A stretch of 64,000 nucleotides of DNA from Gemmatimonadales bacterium UBA7835 (GTDB lineage Bacteria; Gemmatimonadota; Gemmatimonadetes; Longimicrobiales; Gaopeijiaceae): NCBI GenBank assembly GCA_002500925.1, contig DLTN01000064.1:7157-71156 (forward strand). Direction: 5' to 3'. How positions within the stretch are numbered: the stretch's first letter is position 1; each line of letters begins with the position of its first letter. Shown here in pieces: positions 17,749-27,023 of this stretch. Made by a program: the position numbers and the translations under genes. Under the pieces are notes generated by a model that was not told the DNA's origin, searched no databases, and worked only from the letters and a program-made list of their open reading frames with translations.

Positions 17749-19044
17749 CTACATGCCGGACATGGACTGCATTCGGCCCATCCGTGTCATTGGATCTAGA
17801 ATTCCATAACGGCCCATCCGCATAGGATTCCCTCCGAAATAGAGACGCATACCGACTGTTACTCCAGTGAAGCTATCGGCACCTAGAAGATCTCTTGGTA
17901 TGAGGTTGCCTCGCTCATTGGCTACGGAAATAATTTGACCCTCCACGAACGGACGTATTGAAACTGGTCCGATTCCTGAAGCGAATCCGTAACCTAGGGA
18001 TAGAATAGACCAGGCAGTTGACCCGTTAGTCATCGCATGGTGGCCATAGCGGAAGAAGCTAGATGAAATTCCGTCGCCTCTCTGGAATTCGGGTCGGATT
18101 GACGTTTCAAACCGTACGTAGGGACTATGTTTGCCCGTTGACCACTGCGCCTCGGTGAGGAAGGACCAGTGGCCGCGCATGTGGTTTTCACTCGGATCGC
18201 TCCAAGAATATTCCATTAGGCCAGATACACGCTGATCATTACCCACAGGTCCATTGTAACGCAGACCACCGTTGAAGAGTGCGTTCTTATGTGACGGCGT
18301 GTGAGAGACGCGTGCATGGGAGAGCGAGAATTCCCACAACCCATCACCCGTAGCAGTTTCTCCGAAGCGGCGGGAGACTCGTGTAGACCAAGAATCCCCA
18401 AAAGATTTTATGTGCGACAGGTCGTACGGGCTCTCAGAATGAGAACCACCAAACACACCAGCTTCGAGGATCCACGCGCCTTTTGACCAAGCAGCGTTCA
18501 AGGTGAAGCGCTCGGGTATCTGCGACAGGTGATGGTTAGTGGGGTATTTAACAGATGGTCGTCCCATGGGGTCATCTGTCCCGTATGGGACGAATCCTTG
18601 ACCGGCTGAGAGAGAAAGACCTCCTCCATCACTAGAAAAGGCGTTAAAACTCAACATCGCCTCATGGAGTAGGTGGTGCGGATGTCTCGAGTCTATGAAG
18701 CCAGCACCCCAGCTCCCGAGAGTGACCTCACCATCTCTTTGTGTAAGCCCCTCAAAGTTTGTCGTTAGGCGGATCACGAGCCTGCGCGAGGTGCTCTCCA
18801 GGTTGAGCATCACTGCTGTATGGGTCAGATGCGTTGATGCGACATCAAAGTGTGTGTTTCCCTCCTGGGACCAGGTTCTGTTGAATGTAGGGCGAGCCTG
18901 CGCCATTCCTGCTAGGCGCCATCCGTCTCCTAGAACCTTAGAAAACATCTCTTGTTGGTGGGACTGCGCTCCTGCTGCAACGGGCAGGCAGGAGATGAAT
19001 GTCAACAATACAGCAATGACAAGGGACATTGGTGTTCCTCTCAA
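17749..19044 (-). CDS. Predicted outer-membrane protein with Met-rich C-terminus
   Basis: Not recognised by name. The 431 residues start with a signal peptide (about 1-27, cleavage after AAGAQ). The rest is a beta-rich sequence with many aromatic, Gly and Ser residues, consistent with an outer-membrane barrel. His residues are frequent (for example RHPHHLLHE and KYPTNHHLSQ). The last 28 residues carry seven methionines in PM, RM and SM pairs, a pattern seen in copper- or silver-handling proteins. It lies 52 bases downstream of a small His-rich secreted protein on the same strand. A metal-related role is an inference from composition and neighbour. Confidence 0.72.
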   Translation of the reverse strand: MRGTPMSLVIAVLLTFISCLPVAAGAQSHQQEMFSKVLGDGWRLAGMAQARPTFNRTWSQEGNTHFDVASTHLTHTAVMLNLESTSRRLVIRLTTNFEGLTQRDGEVTLGSWGAGFIDSRHPHHLLHEAMLSFNAFSSDGGGLSLSAGQGFVPYGTDDPMGRPSVKYPTNHHLSQIPERFTLNAAWSKGAWILEAGVFGGSHSESPYDLSHIKSFGDSWSTRVSRRFGETATGDGLWEFSLSHARVSHTPSHKNALFNGGLRYNGPVGNDQRVSGLMEYSWSDPSENHMRGHWSFLTEAQWSTGKHSPYVRFETSIRPEFQRGDGISSSFFRYGHHAMTNGSTAWSILSLGYGFASGIGPVSIRPFVEGQIISVANERGNLIPRDLLGADSFTGVTVGMRLYFGGNPMRMGRYGILDPMTRMGRMQSMSGM

Positions 19045-19096
19045 AAAATCGTCATTAGGGGGTGCTGCCTACCTGGGCAGCGGTTCGGCTAAGGTG

Positions 19097-19465
19097 TTAG
19101 CCGTGACGAGGAGGAGGTGTCTGAATTGCGGACATGAACGAAGTTCTAGGACCCGGTGAGCTAACGTGTGTTTCTAGTGTGCCGTGTCCGAGGTCTTTTG
19201 AGCCAAATTCATCGCTAATTAAGGAGAAAGTACCGCAGTTCATCAAACTCAAGCAGGCGGTCTCATCATGGTGACCTTTCTGATCCGCTTGCGAATCTGA
19301 CGTTTCTCCCCTGTGCCCTTTGTGGCTCTGGTGCTTAGCATCAGCGATGTTTGCTAACTCAGCCCTTTCATCGTGATTGTTCCCAAGATCCATCGGACAC
19401 GACGCAGTCGTATACTGGCCAGTCAACAATACGACAAAGAGGATGAGTGAAATCAGACGCTTCAT
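19097..19465 (-). CDS. Small secreted His/Cys-rich protein, possible metal binding
   Basis: A 122-residue protein with a clear signal peptide (MKRLISLILFVVLLTGQYTT), followed by SCPMD, a stretch with six histidines between about residues 30 and 70 (KHQSHKGHRG, KGHHDE), and ACLSLMNCG. It ends in TPPPRHG. Composition and the proline-rich tail recall small DUF2946-like proteins near copper genes, but I cannot confirm the family. No catalytic motif is seen. Probably co-transcribed with the barrel gene that follows. Confidence 0.65.
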   Translation of the reverse strand: MKRLISLILFVVLLTGQYTTASCPMDLGNNHDERAELANIADAKHQSHKGHRGETSDSQADQKGHHDETACLSLMNCGTFSLISDEFGSKDLGHGTLETHVSSPGPRTSFMSAIQTPPPRHG

Positions 19466-19550
19466 GGGAGAATAGTAATCATATAACCTTAGGCTGGTCT
19501 ATAAGCAGTAGCTTTCGAGTAACCGTCAACGTTTTCAATCACGCATACCT

Positions 19551-20564
19551 ATGTTGCAAGAGAGTCACGTGGTTACCATTTCGCGGTTCTTGATCGATGA
19601 GGAGCGTAAGCACCCGGAAGCGAAGGGTGCTTTTACTGGCCTTCTCTCTGACATCGCGCTGGCTGCGAAGGTAATTGGGCGAGAAGTCAATAAAGCGGGC
19701 TTGGTTGATATTCTTGGGGCAGCGGGGCAGGAGAACGTCCATGGGGAATATCAGCAAAAGCTAGACGTATTCGCCGATCAGGTAATGTACCGAGCCTTAG
19801 ACCATACAGGTCTCGTAGCCTGTATGGCGTCCGAGGAACACGAGCATTTCATCCCGATACCGGAGAAGTTTCCGGCCGGGGATTACGTTGTTTTGTTTGA
19901 TCCTCTGGATGGTTCTTCGAACATTGACCTTAATGTCTCGATCGGAACGATCTTCAGCATCCATCGCAAGTGCACAGACGGTGAGAGAGGTACTCTAGAA
20001 GACTGTCTTCAGCCGGGCTGCAGGCAGGTGGCTTCGGGTTACGTCCTCTATGGCTCTTCGACAATGTTAGTGTACACGTCGGGGACTGGAGTCCATGGTT
20101 TTACGCTGGATCCTTCAATCGGTGAGTTCATACTGAGCCACCCGGATATGAGAATCCCAAATCCCCCGAAAAAGGTCTACTCTGTTAATGAAGCGTACTT
20201 CACGAGGTGGTCAGGGGAACAGCAGAAACTGGTTAGCCATCTAAAGAACGAGGGGGGCTTCGGATCCAGGTATATCGGTTCGATGGTAGCAGATGTGCAT
20301 CGAACACTGCTGCAGGGTGGTCTGTTCATGTATCCGCCCGAGAAGAGTAGGCCTGACGGCAAGTTACGGCTTCTCTACGAGGCAGCACCCATGGCTTTCA
20401 TAATCGAGCAGGCGGGAGGGAGAGCTAGTACCGGCACGCAGAACATTAGAGATATTCAGCCGACCGAACTTCACCAGCGGGTGCCTATCTATCTTGGCTC
20501 GAAAGAACTGGTCGAGCTAGCCGAAGAGATGCTCGCGGACGCGAGCCTGATGTCCTCCTCCTGA
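19551..20564 (+). CDS. fbp: Fructose-1,6-bisphosphatase class I
   Basis: Gluconeogenic enzyme converting fructose-1,6-bisphosphate to fructose-6-phosphate. The 337 residues contain the metal-binding signature FDPLDGSSNIDLNVSIGTIF, the upstream MASEEHE, and the substrate-binding region GSMVADVHRTL followed by GLFMYP and KLRLLYEAAPMAF. Length is typical. It is divergent from the His-rich protein gene, sharing an 85-base gap, and convergent with add. The ATG at 19551 starts the conserved N-terminus. Confidence 0.97.
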   Translation: MLQESHVVTISRFLIDEERKHPEAKGAFTGLLSDIALAAKVIGREVNKAGLVDILGAAGQENVHGEYQQKLDVFADQVMYRALDHTGLVACMASEEHEHFIPIPEKFPAGDYVVLFDPLDGSSNIDLNVSIGTIFSIHRKCTDGERGTLEDCLQPGCRQVASGYVLYGSSTMLVYTSGTGVHGFTLDPSIGEFILSHPDMRIPNPPKKVYSVNEAYFTRWSGEQQKLVSHLKNEGGFGSRYIGSMVADVHRTLLQGGLFMYPPEKSRPDGKLRLLYEAAPMAFIIEQAGGRASTGTQNIRDIQPTELHQRVPIYLGSKELVELAEEMLADASLMSSS

Positions 20565-20604
20565 AAAGTATAAGAGGCCGGCTAATAACCAGCGATCTCT
20601 CGAC

Positions 20605-21687
20605 TCAGTCTTGGAAAAGCGAGTCTCCAACGTGCTGGTCGAATTGGTGAAGTAAGTCCAATCTTCTAGCAGTGTCAGTGAAGGCATGCTCGAACCCTGT
20701 CCGTGCGATGGCGGCGAGCTCTTTTTTTGTCATGTTGAAAGCATCTCTCGCTCGAGTGTATTCATCTGTGAGAGTAACTGCGGACATTAGGCGATTGTCT
20801 GTTGAAAGTGAGATCGGAATGCCAAGCTTCAGGTATTGCTGGACTGGGTGCTCAGCCAGGGAGTGGACAACGCCTGTTTGCAAGTTGGAGGTTAGGCAGA
20901 CTTCAAGCGGAATACGTAATTTGCGCACGAGCTCCATTAGCGTGGGATCCTCGAATAGCCTCGTCCCGTGACCGATTCTACTGGTATGTCCAAATTCGAT
21001 GGCCTGCTGGATCGACTCTGGGCCGAACCCTTCTCCTGCATGAAGAGTGATAGGGAGTCCTGCTTGGTATGCTCGCTTGATCGCATGTCTGTGATTAAGG
21101 ACGGGATGTCCCGCTTCAGCACCAGCTAGGTCAAACCCGCATACTCCTCTCCTCATATAGGCTACCGCGAGTTCGGCGGTCTCTGATGTGACTGAGGATG
21201 AGTGTGAGCGTAATCCACACAATATGATCGCGGATTGGATTTCCTGACCTCGCCCAGCGACATAATTCTCAGCTTCACGCATTCCGCGTAGAACAGAGTC
21301 GAGAACTTCTTCGGCTGGCAGCCCTTGTTTTTGATTTAACTGGGGGCAGAATCGCAATTCCAGCCAGCGAACGTTTTCTGCGGCGTGGTCCACTACCAAT
21401 TCGTAAGCTATACGCTCTAGGGCATCGGAATCTTGCATTACTAGAAGGGTGAGTTCAAACCTTTTGAGGTATCCTTCAAGGCTGGATGCCTCAGGTACCA
21501 TCATATACGAGGCCAAGGACTCTATAGTGGATACAGGTAAGACCACTTCTCGCTCCGTGGCGAGTTCGAACATCGTTCGTGGCCTAAGGGAACCGTCTAA
21601 ATGAACGTGGAGCTCCGCTTTAGGTAGATTGTGAATGAAGCTTTTGTCAGCCCTCAAATACGTTTCCTGCACCAGTGGTCGGCTCAA
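20605..21687 (-). CDS. add: Adenosine deaminase
   Basis: Zinc hydrolase converting adenosine to inosine in purine salvage. The 360 residues show the metal ligands in LPKAELHVHLDGSLRP, the catalytic LHAGEGFGPES, GHGTRLFED and the final metal Asp in SLSTDNRLMS (replacing the usual STDDP). The Asp-Asn-Arg form is closer to some adenosine- or aminodeoxyfutalosine-deaminase subgroups, so substrate range should be treated with slight caution. It starts nine bases after the serine hydrolase on the same strand, and both are downstream of purF. Confidence 0.9.
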   Translation of the reverse strand: MSRPLVQETYLRADKSFIHNLPKAELHVHLDGSLRPRTMFELATEREVVLPVSTIESLASYMMVPEASSLEGYLKRFELTLLVMQDSDALERIAYELVVDHAAENVRWLELRFCPQLNQKQGLPAEEVLDSVLRGMREAENYVAGRGQEIQSAIILCGLRSHSSSVTSETAELAVAYMRRGVCGFDLAGAEAGHPVLNHRHAIKRAYQAGLPITLHAGEGFGPESIQQAIEFGHTSRIGHGTRLFEDPTLMELVRKLRIPLEVCLTSNLQTGVVHSLAEHPVQQYLKLGIPISLSTDNRLMSAVTLTDEYTRARDAFNMTKKELAAIARTGFEHAFTDTARRLDLLHQFDQHVGDSLFQD

Positions 21688-21696
21688 GTAGGTTCG

Positions 21697-23139
21697 CTAA
21701 CGAATGCGAACTGAATAGGAATCCCCTGTAATCATGCGCACCACCTCTCCACCCTCCTCGACAAAGCGCACGATTTCACCCACGGCGCCACCGCCCGTGC
21801 GAGCGATCATTCGGAATGTCCCATCACCAATTGGCATAAGGTGCGTTGGCTCTCCAATGGAACTGGACCAAGGGTTCATAGACACGAGTCGCTCGTCTAG
21901 AACAAGAACACGAGTCTCTCCACCCCGACTCCGGTAAACACCTGCAAACCGCTCCCAGGCGGGATCCCATAAAACCGTTTCTGGAGCCTCAGCCCTAGCC
22001 TCAGCAATCGCTACCCCCACGGTTGCCATCAGCTGCTGGGCGATCTGTGCGGGGTTTGAGTCGTTGGTATTGGTAAGAACGACTACACCGATTTCCGAGT
22101 CCAACTGTATCGTTGTGTTGGTCGTATACCCCGGATATCCCCCTCCGTGACCCACGTAGAGTGTGCCGTCTCTTCGTTGAACGCTGAATCCTATTCCCTG
22201 ACCTCGAGTCCAGGTGGTTTCCATCATCCGTACACGGTGCATTTCTCTAAGGGAGGCTGTGCTCAAAAGCCGATTTTCCCCGCGAGCACCTCCCCTAAAC
22301 TGCGCTGAAACAAAGCGTGCCATGTCCTCGACCGTGGAAGTTAGGCCGGTTGCAGCCGCCATCCCTCGTGCGTCTACGAAGGGAAAAATCTGACGAGATC
22401 CGTCAGGCATGCGCCGACCATATCCGGTCGCCATCTTCGGATCCGGCATGTCCACGCTCGACGCGGTCATATTGAGAGGGTCGAAGATGTTCTGTTGTAG
22501 GTAGCGGGCCCAACTAACACCAGTCACTTCTTCTATCAAAAGTCCGGCAATGGTGTAGGCGAGATTGGAGTACTTCCACCGGACTTCAGGTGAGAAAGGG
22601 GCTTCTCGATTTCCAATAAGTTCACGCACTTCTTCCTCGGTCGGAAAATCGAAGTCGGTCCAGTGAGAGCTAGCTTCGCGGGGTAGCCCCGAACTATGAG
22701 TGAGCAAGTGCTCAATGGTGATTGGTGGATCGTCAGGTGCTGCCATCTTGTACGTAAACCAGGGCAAGTAGTCGGTGACTGGATCGTCGAGTCGGATTTT
22801 TCCTTGTTCACGGAGTTGCATGATCGCGGTGGCCGTGAACAGCTTGCTGTGAGAGGCCATCCGGAAACGCGTGGTTGTCTCCATAGCTCTCTCAGACTCT
22901 ACGTCCGCATGGCCGAACCCCTTCGCCCAGACTAGGTCATCTCCTGAGATCACACCCACTACTATTCCGGGAAGGTTACGGATTTCGATCTGCCCCTCCA
23001 TCCAATTCGAGAACAGCTCGATCTGGGCTTCGACGGAGGGCTCAGCCTCTGTCGATTGGGCCGAAGCAGGGTGGATGAGTAACAGTGACAGGCATGTCAT
23101 TCCGAAAGTGCAGGCGAGCATTGTACGCGACGAACTCAT
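21697..23139 (-). CDS. Secreted serine hydrolase, class C beta-lactamase/DD-peptidase family
   Basis: A 480-residue protein with a signal peptide (about 1-28, ending in PASAQ). The three family motifs are present: SHSK (Ser96 and Lys99), YSN (190-192) and GHGGG near 340. The C-terminal 100 residues form a beta domain like those in esterase/peptidase members of the family. The substrate is unknown: such proteins include esterases, D-amino-acid peptidases and antibiotic-hydrolysing enzymes, and nothing here points to a true beta-lactamase. It is separated from purF by 211 bases containing an inverted repeat. Confidence 0.87.
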   Translation of the reverse strand: MSSSRTMLACTFGMTCLSLLLIHPASAQSTEAEPSVEAQIELFSNWMEGQIEIRNLPGIVVGVISGDDLVWAKGFGHADVESERAMETTTRFRMASHSKLFTATAIMQLREQGKIRLDDPVTDYLPWFTYKMAAPDDPPITIEHLLTHSSGLPREASSHWTDFDFPTEEEVRELIGNREAPFSPEVRWKYSNLAYTIAGLLIEEVTGVSWARYLQQNIFDPLNMTASSVDMPDPKMATGYGRRMPDGSRQIFPFVDARGMAAATGLTSTVEDMARFVSAQFRGGARGENRLLSTASLREMHRVRMMETTWTRGQGIGFSVQRRDGTLYVGHGGGYPGYTTNTTIQLDSEIGVVVLTNTNDSNPAQIAQQLMATVGVAIAEARAEAPETVLWDPAWERFAGVYRSRGGETRVLVLDERLVSMNPWSSSIGEPTHLMPIGDGTFRMIARTGGGAVGEIVRFVEEGGEVVRMITGDSYSVRIR

Positions 23140-23187
23140 AGGATACCTCGATGTCGGCAGGATCTCAGGAATGTTTCAGTATGATGG

Positions 23188-23225
23188 ATTCTAGCTCGTC
23201 GTCGTAGCATAAAGCGAGCTAGGAT
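23188..23225. repeat. Inverted repeat upstream of the serine hydrolase gene
   Basis: CTAGCTCG at 23191-23198 pairs perfectly with CGAGCTAG at 23215-23222, extended to 11 pairs with one wobble. It lies about 50 bases upstream of the minus-strand serine hydrolase start, with no T-run on either side. An operator or leader hairpin is more likely than a terminator. A second, weaker hairpin (CTGTTTC/GAAACCAG) lies about 20 bases further from the serine hydrolase start, within the same 211-base gap. Confidence 0.35.
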
Positions 23226-23350
23226 ATTCGTTTACACTTAAGCTGTTTCTCAATGAAACCAGACGAACTCGACATTGGAGAACTTGAGATCTTAGGTGGT
23301 TGGCCTTCAGCTTCCTGGAGGCCGAAAACGTCTTCGGTGGCCTAGCCCGG

Positions 23351-24733
23351 TCACAATGCTGGTCCATCCTCTGAGGCGAGGCCCTCTTCCACATCAACCA
23401 AGGGAGCAGGATATCGCCCTGAAAAGCAGGCCGTGCAGTAAGGTCCTGCCTGTCCCACGGCGCTGACCATGCCCTCCAGTGAAAGGTACCCCAGAGAATC
23501 GACGCCCAGTTGTTTCTCTATCTCATGGACCTCAAGTGTGGATCCTATCAGTTCTCCTTTGGTGGGCATGTCGATCCCGTAGAAGCATGGGAACCTCACA
23601 GGTGGGCTTCCAATGCGGAAGTGTACTTCCGTCGAGCCTACGGATTTGAGCATGCGCACGAGACTCCGGCTTGTCGTTCCCCGCACTAGGGAGTCATCTA
23701 CGACCACTACTCTCTTACCAGCCAGTACGTCACGAACGGGGTTGTACTTCATTCGAGCACCGAAATCTCTATCCTTTTGCTCTGGCTTGATAAACGTTCG
23801 ACCTACGTAGTGGTTACGGAGCAATCCTAGTTCGAAGGGGATTCCACTCTCCTCTGCGTATCCGAGTGCCGCCGAGTTCGCGCTATCTGGAACTGCTATC
23901 ACCGCGTCCGCACTGATGGGATTTTCTTTGGCGAGCTGACGCCCAAATGCGCGCCGCGCACGATCTACGGATTCTCCCCAAAGGCTCGAGTCTGGGCGGG
24001 CAAAGTAGACAAGCTCAAAGATACACGGTGCAGGCTGGGGTGCGGGGTCTAGACGACCAATCTCATGGACCTCGTTACTCTCGATGCGGACCACTTCTCC
24101 TGGTTCCAGGTCGCGCAAGTAGGTGGCTCCAAGTATGTCTAGGGCGCATGTCTCAGACACTACCACATGGCCATTGCCTTTTCTCCCTAAGATCAATGGC
24201 CGGAAGCCGCGCGGGTCTCTTGCCGCGTAGAGCTTACCACGCACGACCAACGCCATGGAGAATGCACCTACCAAGTGGGAGAGAGCGTCCATGACCTGGT
24301 CATCAACTGTTTTGGCTCTCGATTTGGCCATGAGGTGAACGAGTGTCTCCGAGTCCGATGAGGAACTGAATATCGCTCCGTCTTCAACTAGAGATGTTCG
24401 GAGAGCACGTTGGTTAGTGAGGTTACCGTTATGGGCTAGCGCGAGCTCACCAAGTCTGTAACGAGCGGTGATCGGCTGGATGTTGGCAGGATCACTTCCC
24501 CCTGCAGTCGAGTAACGCACGTGACCGATCGCTGTGTTACCACGAAGACCCTTTAGCGACTCGGGGTCAAATATCTCTGAGACAAGTCCCGACCCCTTGT
24601 GAAGGCGTCCATCTTCACCGTCGAAGGCTACGATGCCGCCGGCTTCCTGACCTCTGTGTTGCAGGGCGTACATGGCTAGAAACGCCTGCTGAGCGGCATT
24701 TTCCACTCCACTGATCCCGACTACCCCGCACAC
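23351..24733 (-). CDS. purF: Amidophosphoribosyltransferase
   Basis: First committed enzyme of purine synthesis, making phosphoribosylamine from PRPP and glutamine. After the GTG start, Cys2 (MCGVVGISG) is the glutaminase nucleophile; no longer propeptide is seen. The PRPP loop is VVVVDDSLVRGTTSRS. Cysteines in APCIFE, RFPCFYGID and YCTACFSG match the four ligands of the structural [4Fe-4S] cluster in the Bacillus-type enzyme. The 460-residue length fits. The start lies one base after the purL stop. Confidence 0.96.
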   Translation of the reverse strand: MCGVVGISGVENAAQQAFLAMYALQHRGQEAGGIVAFDGEDGRLHKGSGLVSEIFDPESLKGLRGNTAIGHVRYSTAGGSDPANIQPITARYRLGELALAHNGNLTNQRALRTSLVEDGAIFSSSSDSETLVHLMAKSRAKTVDDQVMDALSHLVGAFSMALVVRGKLYAARDPRGFRPLILGRKGNGHVVVSETCALDILGATYLRDLEPGEVVRIESNEVHEIGRLDPAPQPAPCIFELVYFARPDSSLWGESVDRARRAFGRQLAKENPISADAVIAVPDSANSAALGYAEESGIPFELGLLRNHYVGRTFIKPEQKDRDFGARMKYNPVRDVLAGKRVVVVDDSLVRGTTSRSLVRMLKSVGSTEVHFRIGSPPVRFPCFYGIDMPTKGELIGSTLEVHEIEKQLGVDSLGYLSLEGMVSAVGQAGPYCTACFSGRYPAPLVDVEEGLASEDGPAL

Positions 24734-24734
24734 G

Positions 24735-27023
24735 TCAGGCCTCTGAGCCTGTTGGAGCGTCCATGATATTCGGAATCGAGTCGAAATATGCCTCCGCTAC
24801 GTCCGTCATTCTTGCTTGAACAGAGCCTGACCGGACCTTTATCGAAAATCCAGAGGCCATTTCAGTAACCGTTCCAATTCTCTTTGCAGGCACGTCGTAG
24901 AGAGCTGCTATTGCTAGCACCCGTTCTGTATTTTCAGGGCTCGTCGATACAATAATTCGGCCGTGTGATTCCCCGAAGAGAGACACTATGGGTGCAAGGT
25001 CTTCGTCTACTTCTGCGCTAACCCCCAGCGGAGTTTCACCGTTACCGAGCGCACATTCGGCAATGGCGGCAGCTAGACCTCCCTCAGAACAGTCATGCGC
25101 TGAGTTTAGAACCTCCTCATGGTTCATCTTTAGCACGGCTTGCTGGAGTAGTCGCTCAGCTTCGAGGTCTACGGAGGGTGGATGACCTGCTACGAGCTTA
25201 TAGGTGACATATAGGTATTCTGAACCTCCAAGCTCTCCTGAGTTGGTTCCAAGAAGAACTATGTCATCCCCGGCGCTATTGAACGCGTGACGAATGATTT
25301 TCGATATATCATCGATCACGCCTACCATCCCGATCACGGGTGTTGGGTAGATGGCCTTGCCATCCGTTTCATTGAAGAGGGACACATTGCCCCCCGTCAC
25401 TGGGGTCTCGAAGGCACTACATGCCTCCCGCATCCCGAGCACTGCCTCTCTTAACTGATAGTAGATGTGTGTTTTGAGCGGGTTCCCAAAATTCAAGTTA
25501 TTGGTGATTGCCGTAGGAAGAGCTCCGACACACACCAGGTTACGTGCTGCCTCAGCCACAGCCGCCATCGCACCGGTTCGTGGCTCCAAGTAGACAAGGC
25601 GCCCATTACAGTCGGTTGTCGCCGCTATAGCGCGGCTAGTCCCACGAATCCTTATTACGCCTGAATCTCCACCGGGTCTTACCGCCGTTCCTGTTCGCAC
25701 CGTCGTATCGTATTGCTCGTAGATCCATCGTTTGGATGCCACGTTTGGAGATCTTAATAACGATAGAAAGTCTTTCGTCAGATCTCCTTCTGCCGTCATG
25801 TGCTCAGTGAGATCCATTTCTCGCAGTGCTACGACTTGTTCAGACTCTATTCCCTCTCGTTCATACGTGGGACATCCGTCGGTAAGAGGGAGGGCGGGGA
25901 TGTCGCCCACGACATTCCCATTCTCTAGGATCCGGAATTTTCCGTCGTCGGTTACTTGTCCGATCACGGCAGCTTCTAATTCCCATTTTTCAAGGATCTC
26001 TCTGACCTCGTCTTCTCGACCTGGGTGTGCCACAACGAGCATGCGCTCCTGGGATTCAGAGAGAAGAATCTCGTAAGGAGTCATACCTTCTTCTCTCACT
26101 GGCACATCTGTCATTTCGAGCTCAACACCACTACCTCCACGTCCAGCCATCTCGGATGCAGATGAAGTTATGCCTGCAGCACCCATATCCTGGATGCCGC
26201 TAATTGCACCAGAGGCAATCAGTTCCAGGCTAGCCTCTAGGAGCAACTTTTCGGTGAATGGGTCACCGACCTGGACTTGGGGTCGACTCGACTCATCGGA
26301 GTCTTCACTGAGCTCTTCACTTGCGAAGGTGGCTCCGTGGATGCCGTCCCGGCCGGTACGAGCTCCTACCGCCATTAGTGGCGCGCCATTTCCAGTCGCT
26401 GCGGCTGTGATAAGCTCTTCGTGCCTCATGAGCCCAAGGCACATGGCGTTTACGATCGGGTTGCCCTCGTAGCCCCGGTCGAACTGGACCTCCCCCCCAA
26501 CATTGGGGATTCCAACGCAGTTTCCGTAATCACCGACACCATTTACTACACCGGCGAAGAGATAACGAACCCGGCCACTGTCGAGATCTCCAAAGCGTAA
26601 GGAGTCGAGGACCGCAACAGGGCGTGCCCCCATGGTGAAGATGTCTCGCAGAATCCCACCAACGCCGGTTGCTGCTCCTTGATATGGTTCGACTGCTGAT
26701 GGATGGTTATGGGACTCTATCTTAAATGCGAGAGCGTATCCATCACCAACGTCGATTACGCCTGCATTTTCCCCGGGACCCTGGATAACCCAAGGGGCTT
26801 GGGTGGGCAGGAGCCGAAGAAGACGTTTTGAGTTTTTGTATCCACAGTGCTCCGACCACATTGCGCTAAAGACGCCAAGTTCTGTGAACGTTGGGTCTCG
26901 TCCCATTATTTTGAGGACTTTCTCATATTCTTCGGGAGTCAGTCCGTGGTCCGCGACTATCTCCGGTGTGATTTCAGGATCACCTTCTCGGGGAGGAACC
27001 TGCATCGCAGTAGGATTGGTCAT
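24735..27023 (-). CDS. purL: Phosphoribosylformylglycinamidine synthase subunit PurL
   Basis: ATP-dependent subunit that converts FGAR to FGAM using ammonia from PurQ. At 762 residues it is the small PurL type, which needs PurS and PurQ; both are encoded just upstream. Signatures include FSAMWSEHCGYKNSK near the N-terminus, KIESHNHPSAVEPYQGAATGVGG, and SAHDCSEGGLAAAIAE in the second half. The ATG overlaps the purQ stop by four bases. The gene reads through without a break. Confidence 0.97.
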   Translation of the reverse strand: MTNPTAMQVPPREGDPEITPEIVADHGLTPEEYEKVLKIMGRDPTFTELGVFSAMWSEHCGYKNSKRLLRLLPTQAPWVIQGPGENAGVIDVGDGYALAFKIESHNHPSAVEPYQGAATGVGGILRDIFTMGARPVAVLDSLRFGDLDSGRVRYLFAGVVNGVGDYGNCVGIPNVGGEVQFDRGYEGNPIVNAMCLGLMRHEELITAAATGNGAPLMAVGARTGRDGIHGATFASEELSEDSDESSRPQVQVGDPFTEKLLLEASLELIASGAISGIQDMGAAGITSSASEMAGRGGSGVELEMTDVPVREEGMTPYEILLSESQERMLVVAHPGREDEVREILEKWELEAAVIGQVTDDGKFRILENGNVVGDIPALPLTDGCPTYEREGIESEQVVALREMDLTEHMTAEGDLTKDFLSLLRSPNVASKRWIYEQYDTTVRTGTAVRPGGDSGVIRIRGTSRAIAATTDCNGRLVYLEPRTGAMAAVAEAARNLVCVGALPTAITNNLNFGNPLKTHIYYQLREAVLGMREACSAFETPVTGGNVSLFNETDGKAIYPTPVIGMVGVIDDISKIIRHAFNSAGDDIVLLGTNSGELGGSEYLYVTYKLVAGHPPSVDLEAERLLQQAVLKMNHEEVLNSAHDCSEGGLAAAIAECALGNGETPLGVSAEVDEDLAPIVSLFGESHGRIIVSTSPENTERVLAIAALYDVPAKRIGTVTEMASGFSIKVRSGSVQARMTDVAEAYFDSIPNIMDAPTGSEA

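Noticed and set aside
17574..17825. Plus-strand 83-codon open frame after the lapA-like gene
   Set aside because: It runs through a strong hairpin and into the 3' end of the convergent barrel gene, has no ribosome site and shows no family feature.
21697..23139. Antibiotic-resistance beta-lactamase
   Set aside because: The SxxK, YxN and HxG motifs are shared by the whole serine hydrolase family; nothing specific to beta-lactamases is visible.
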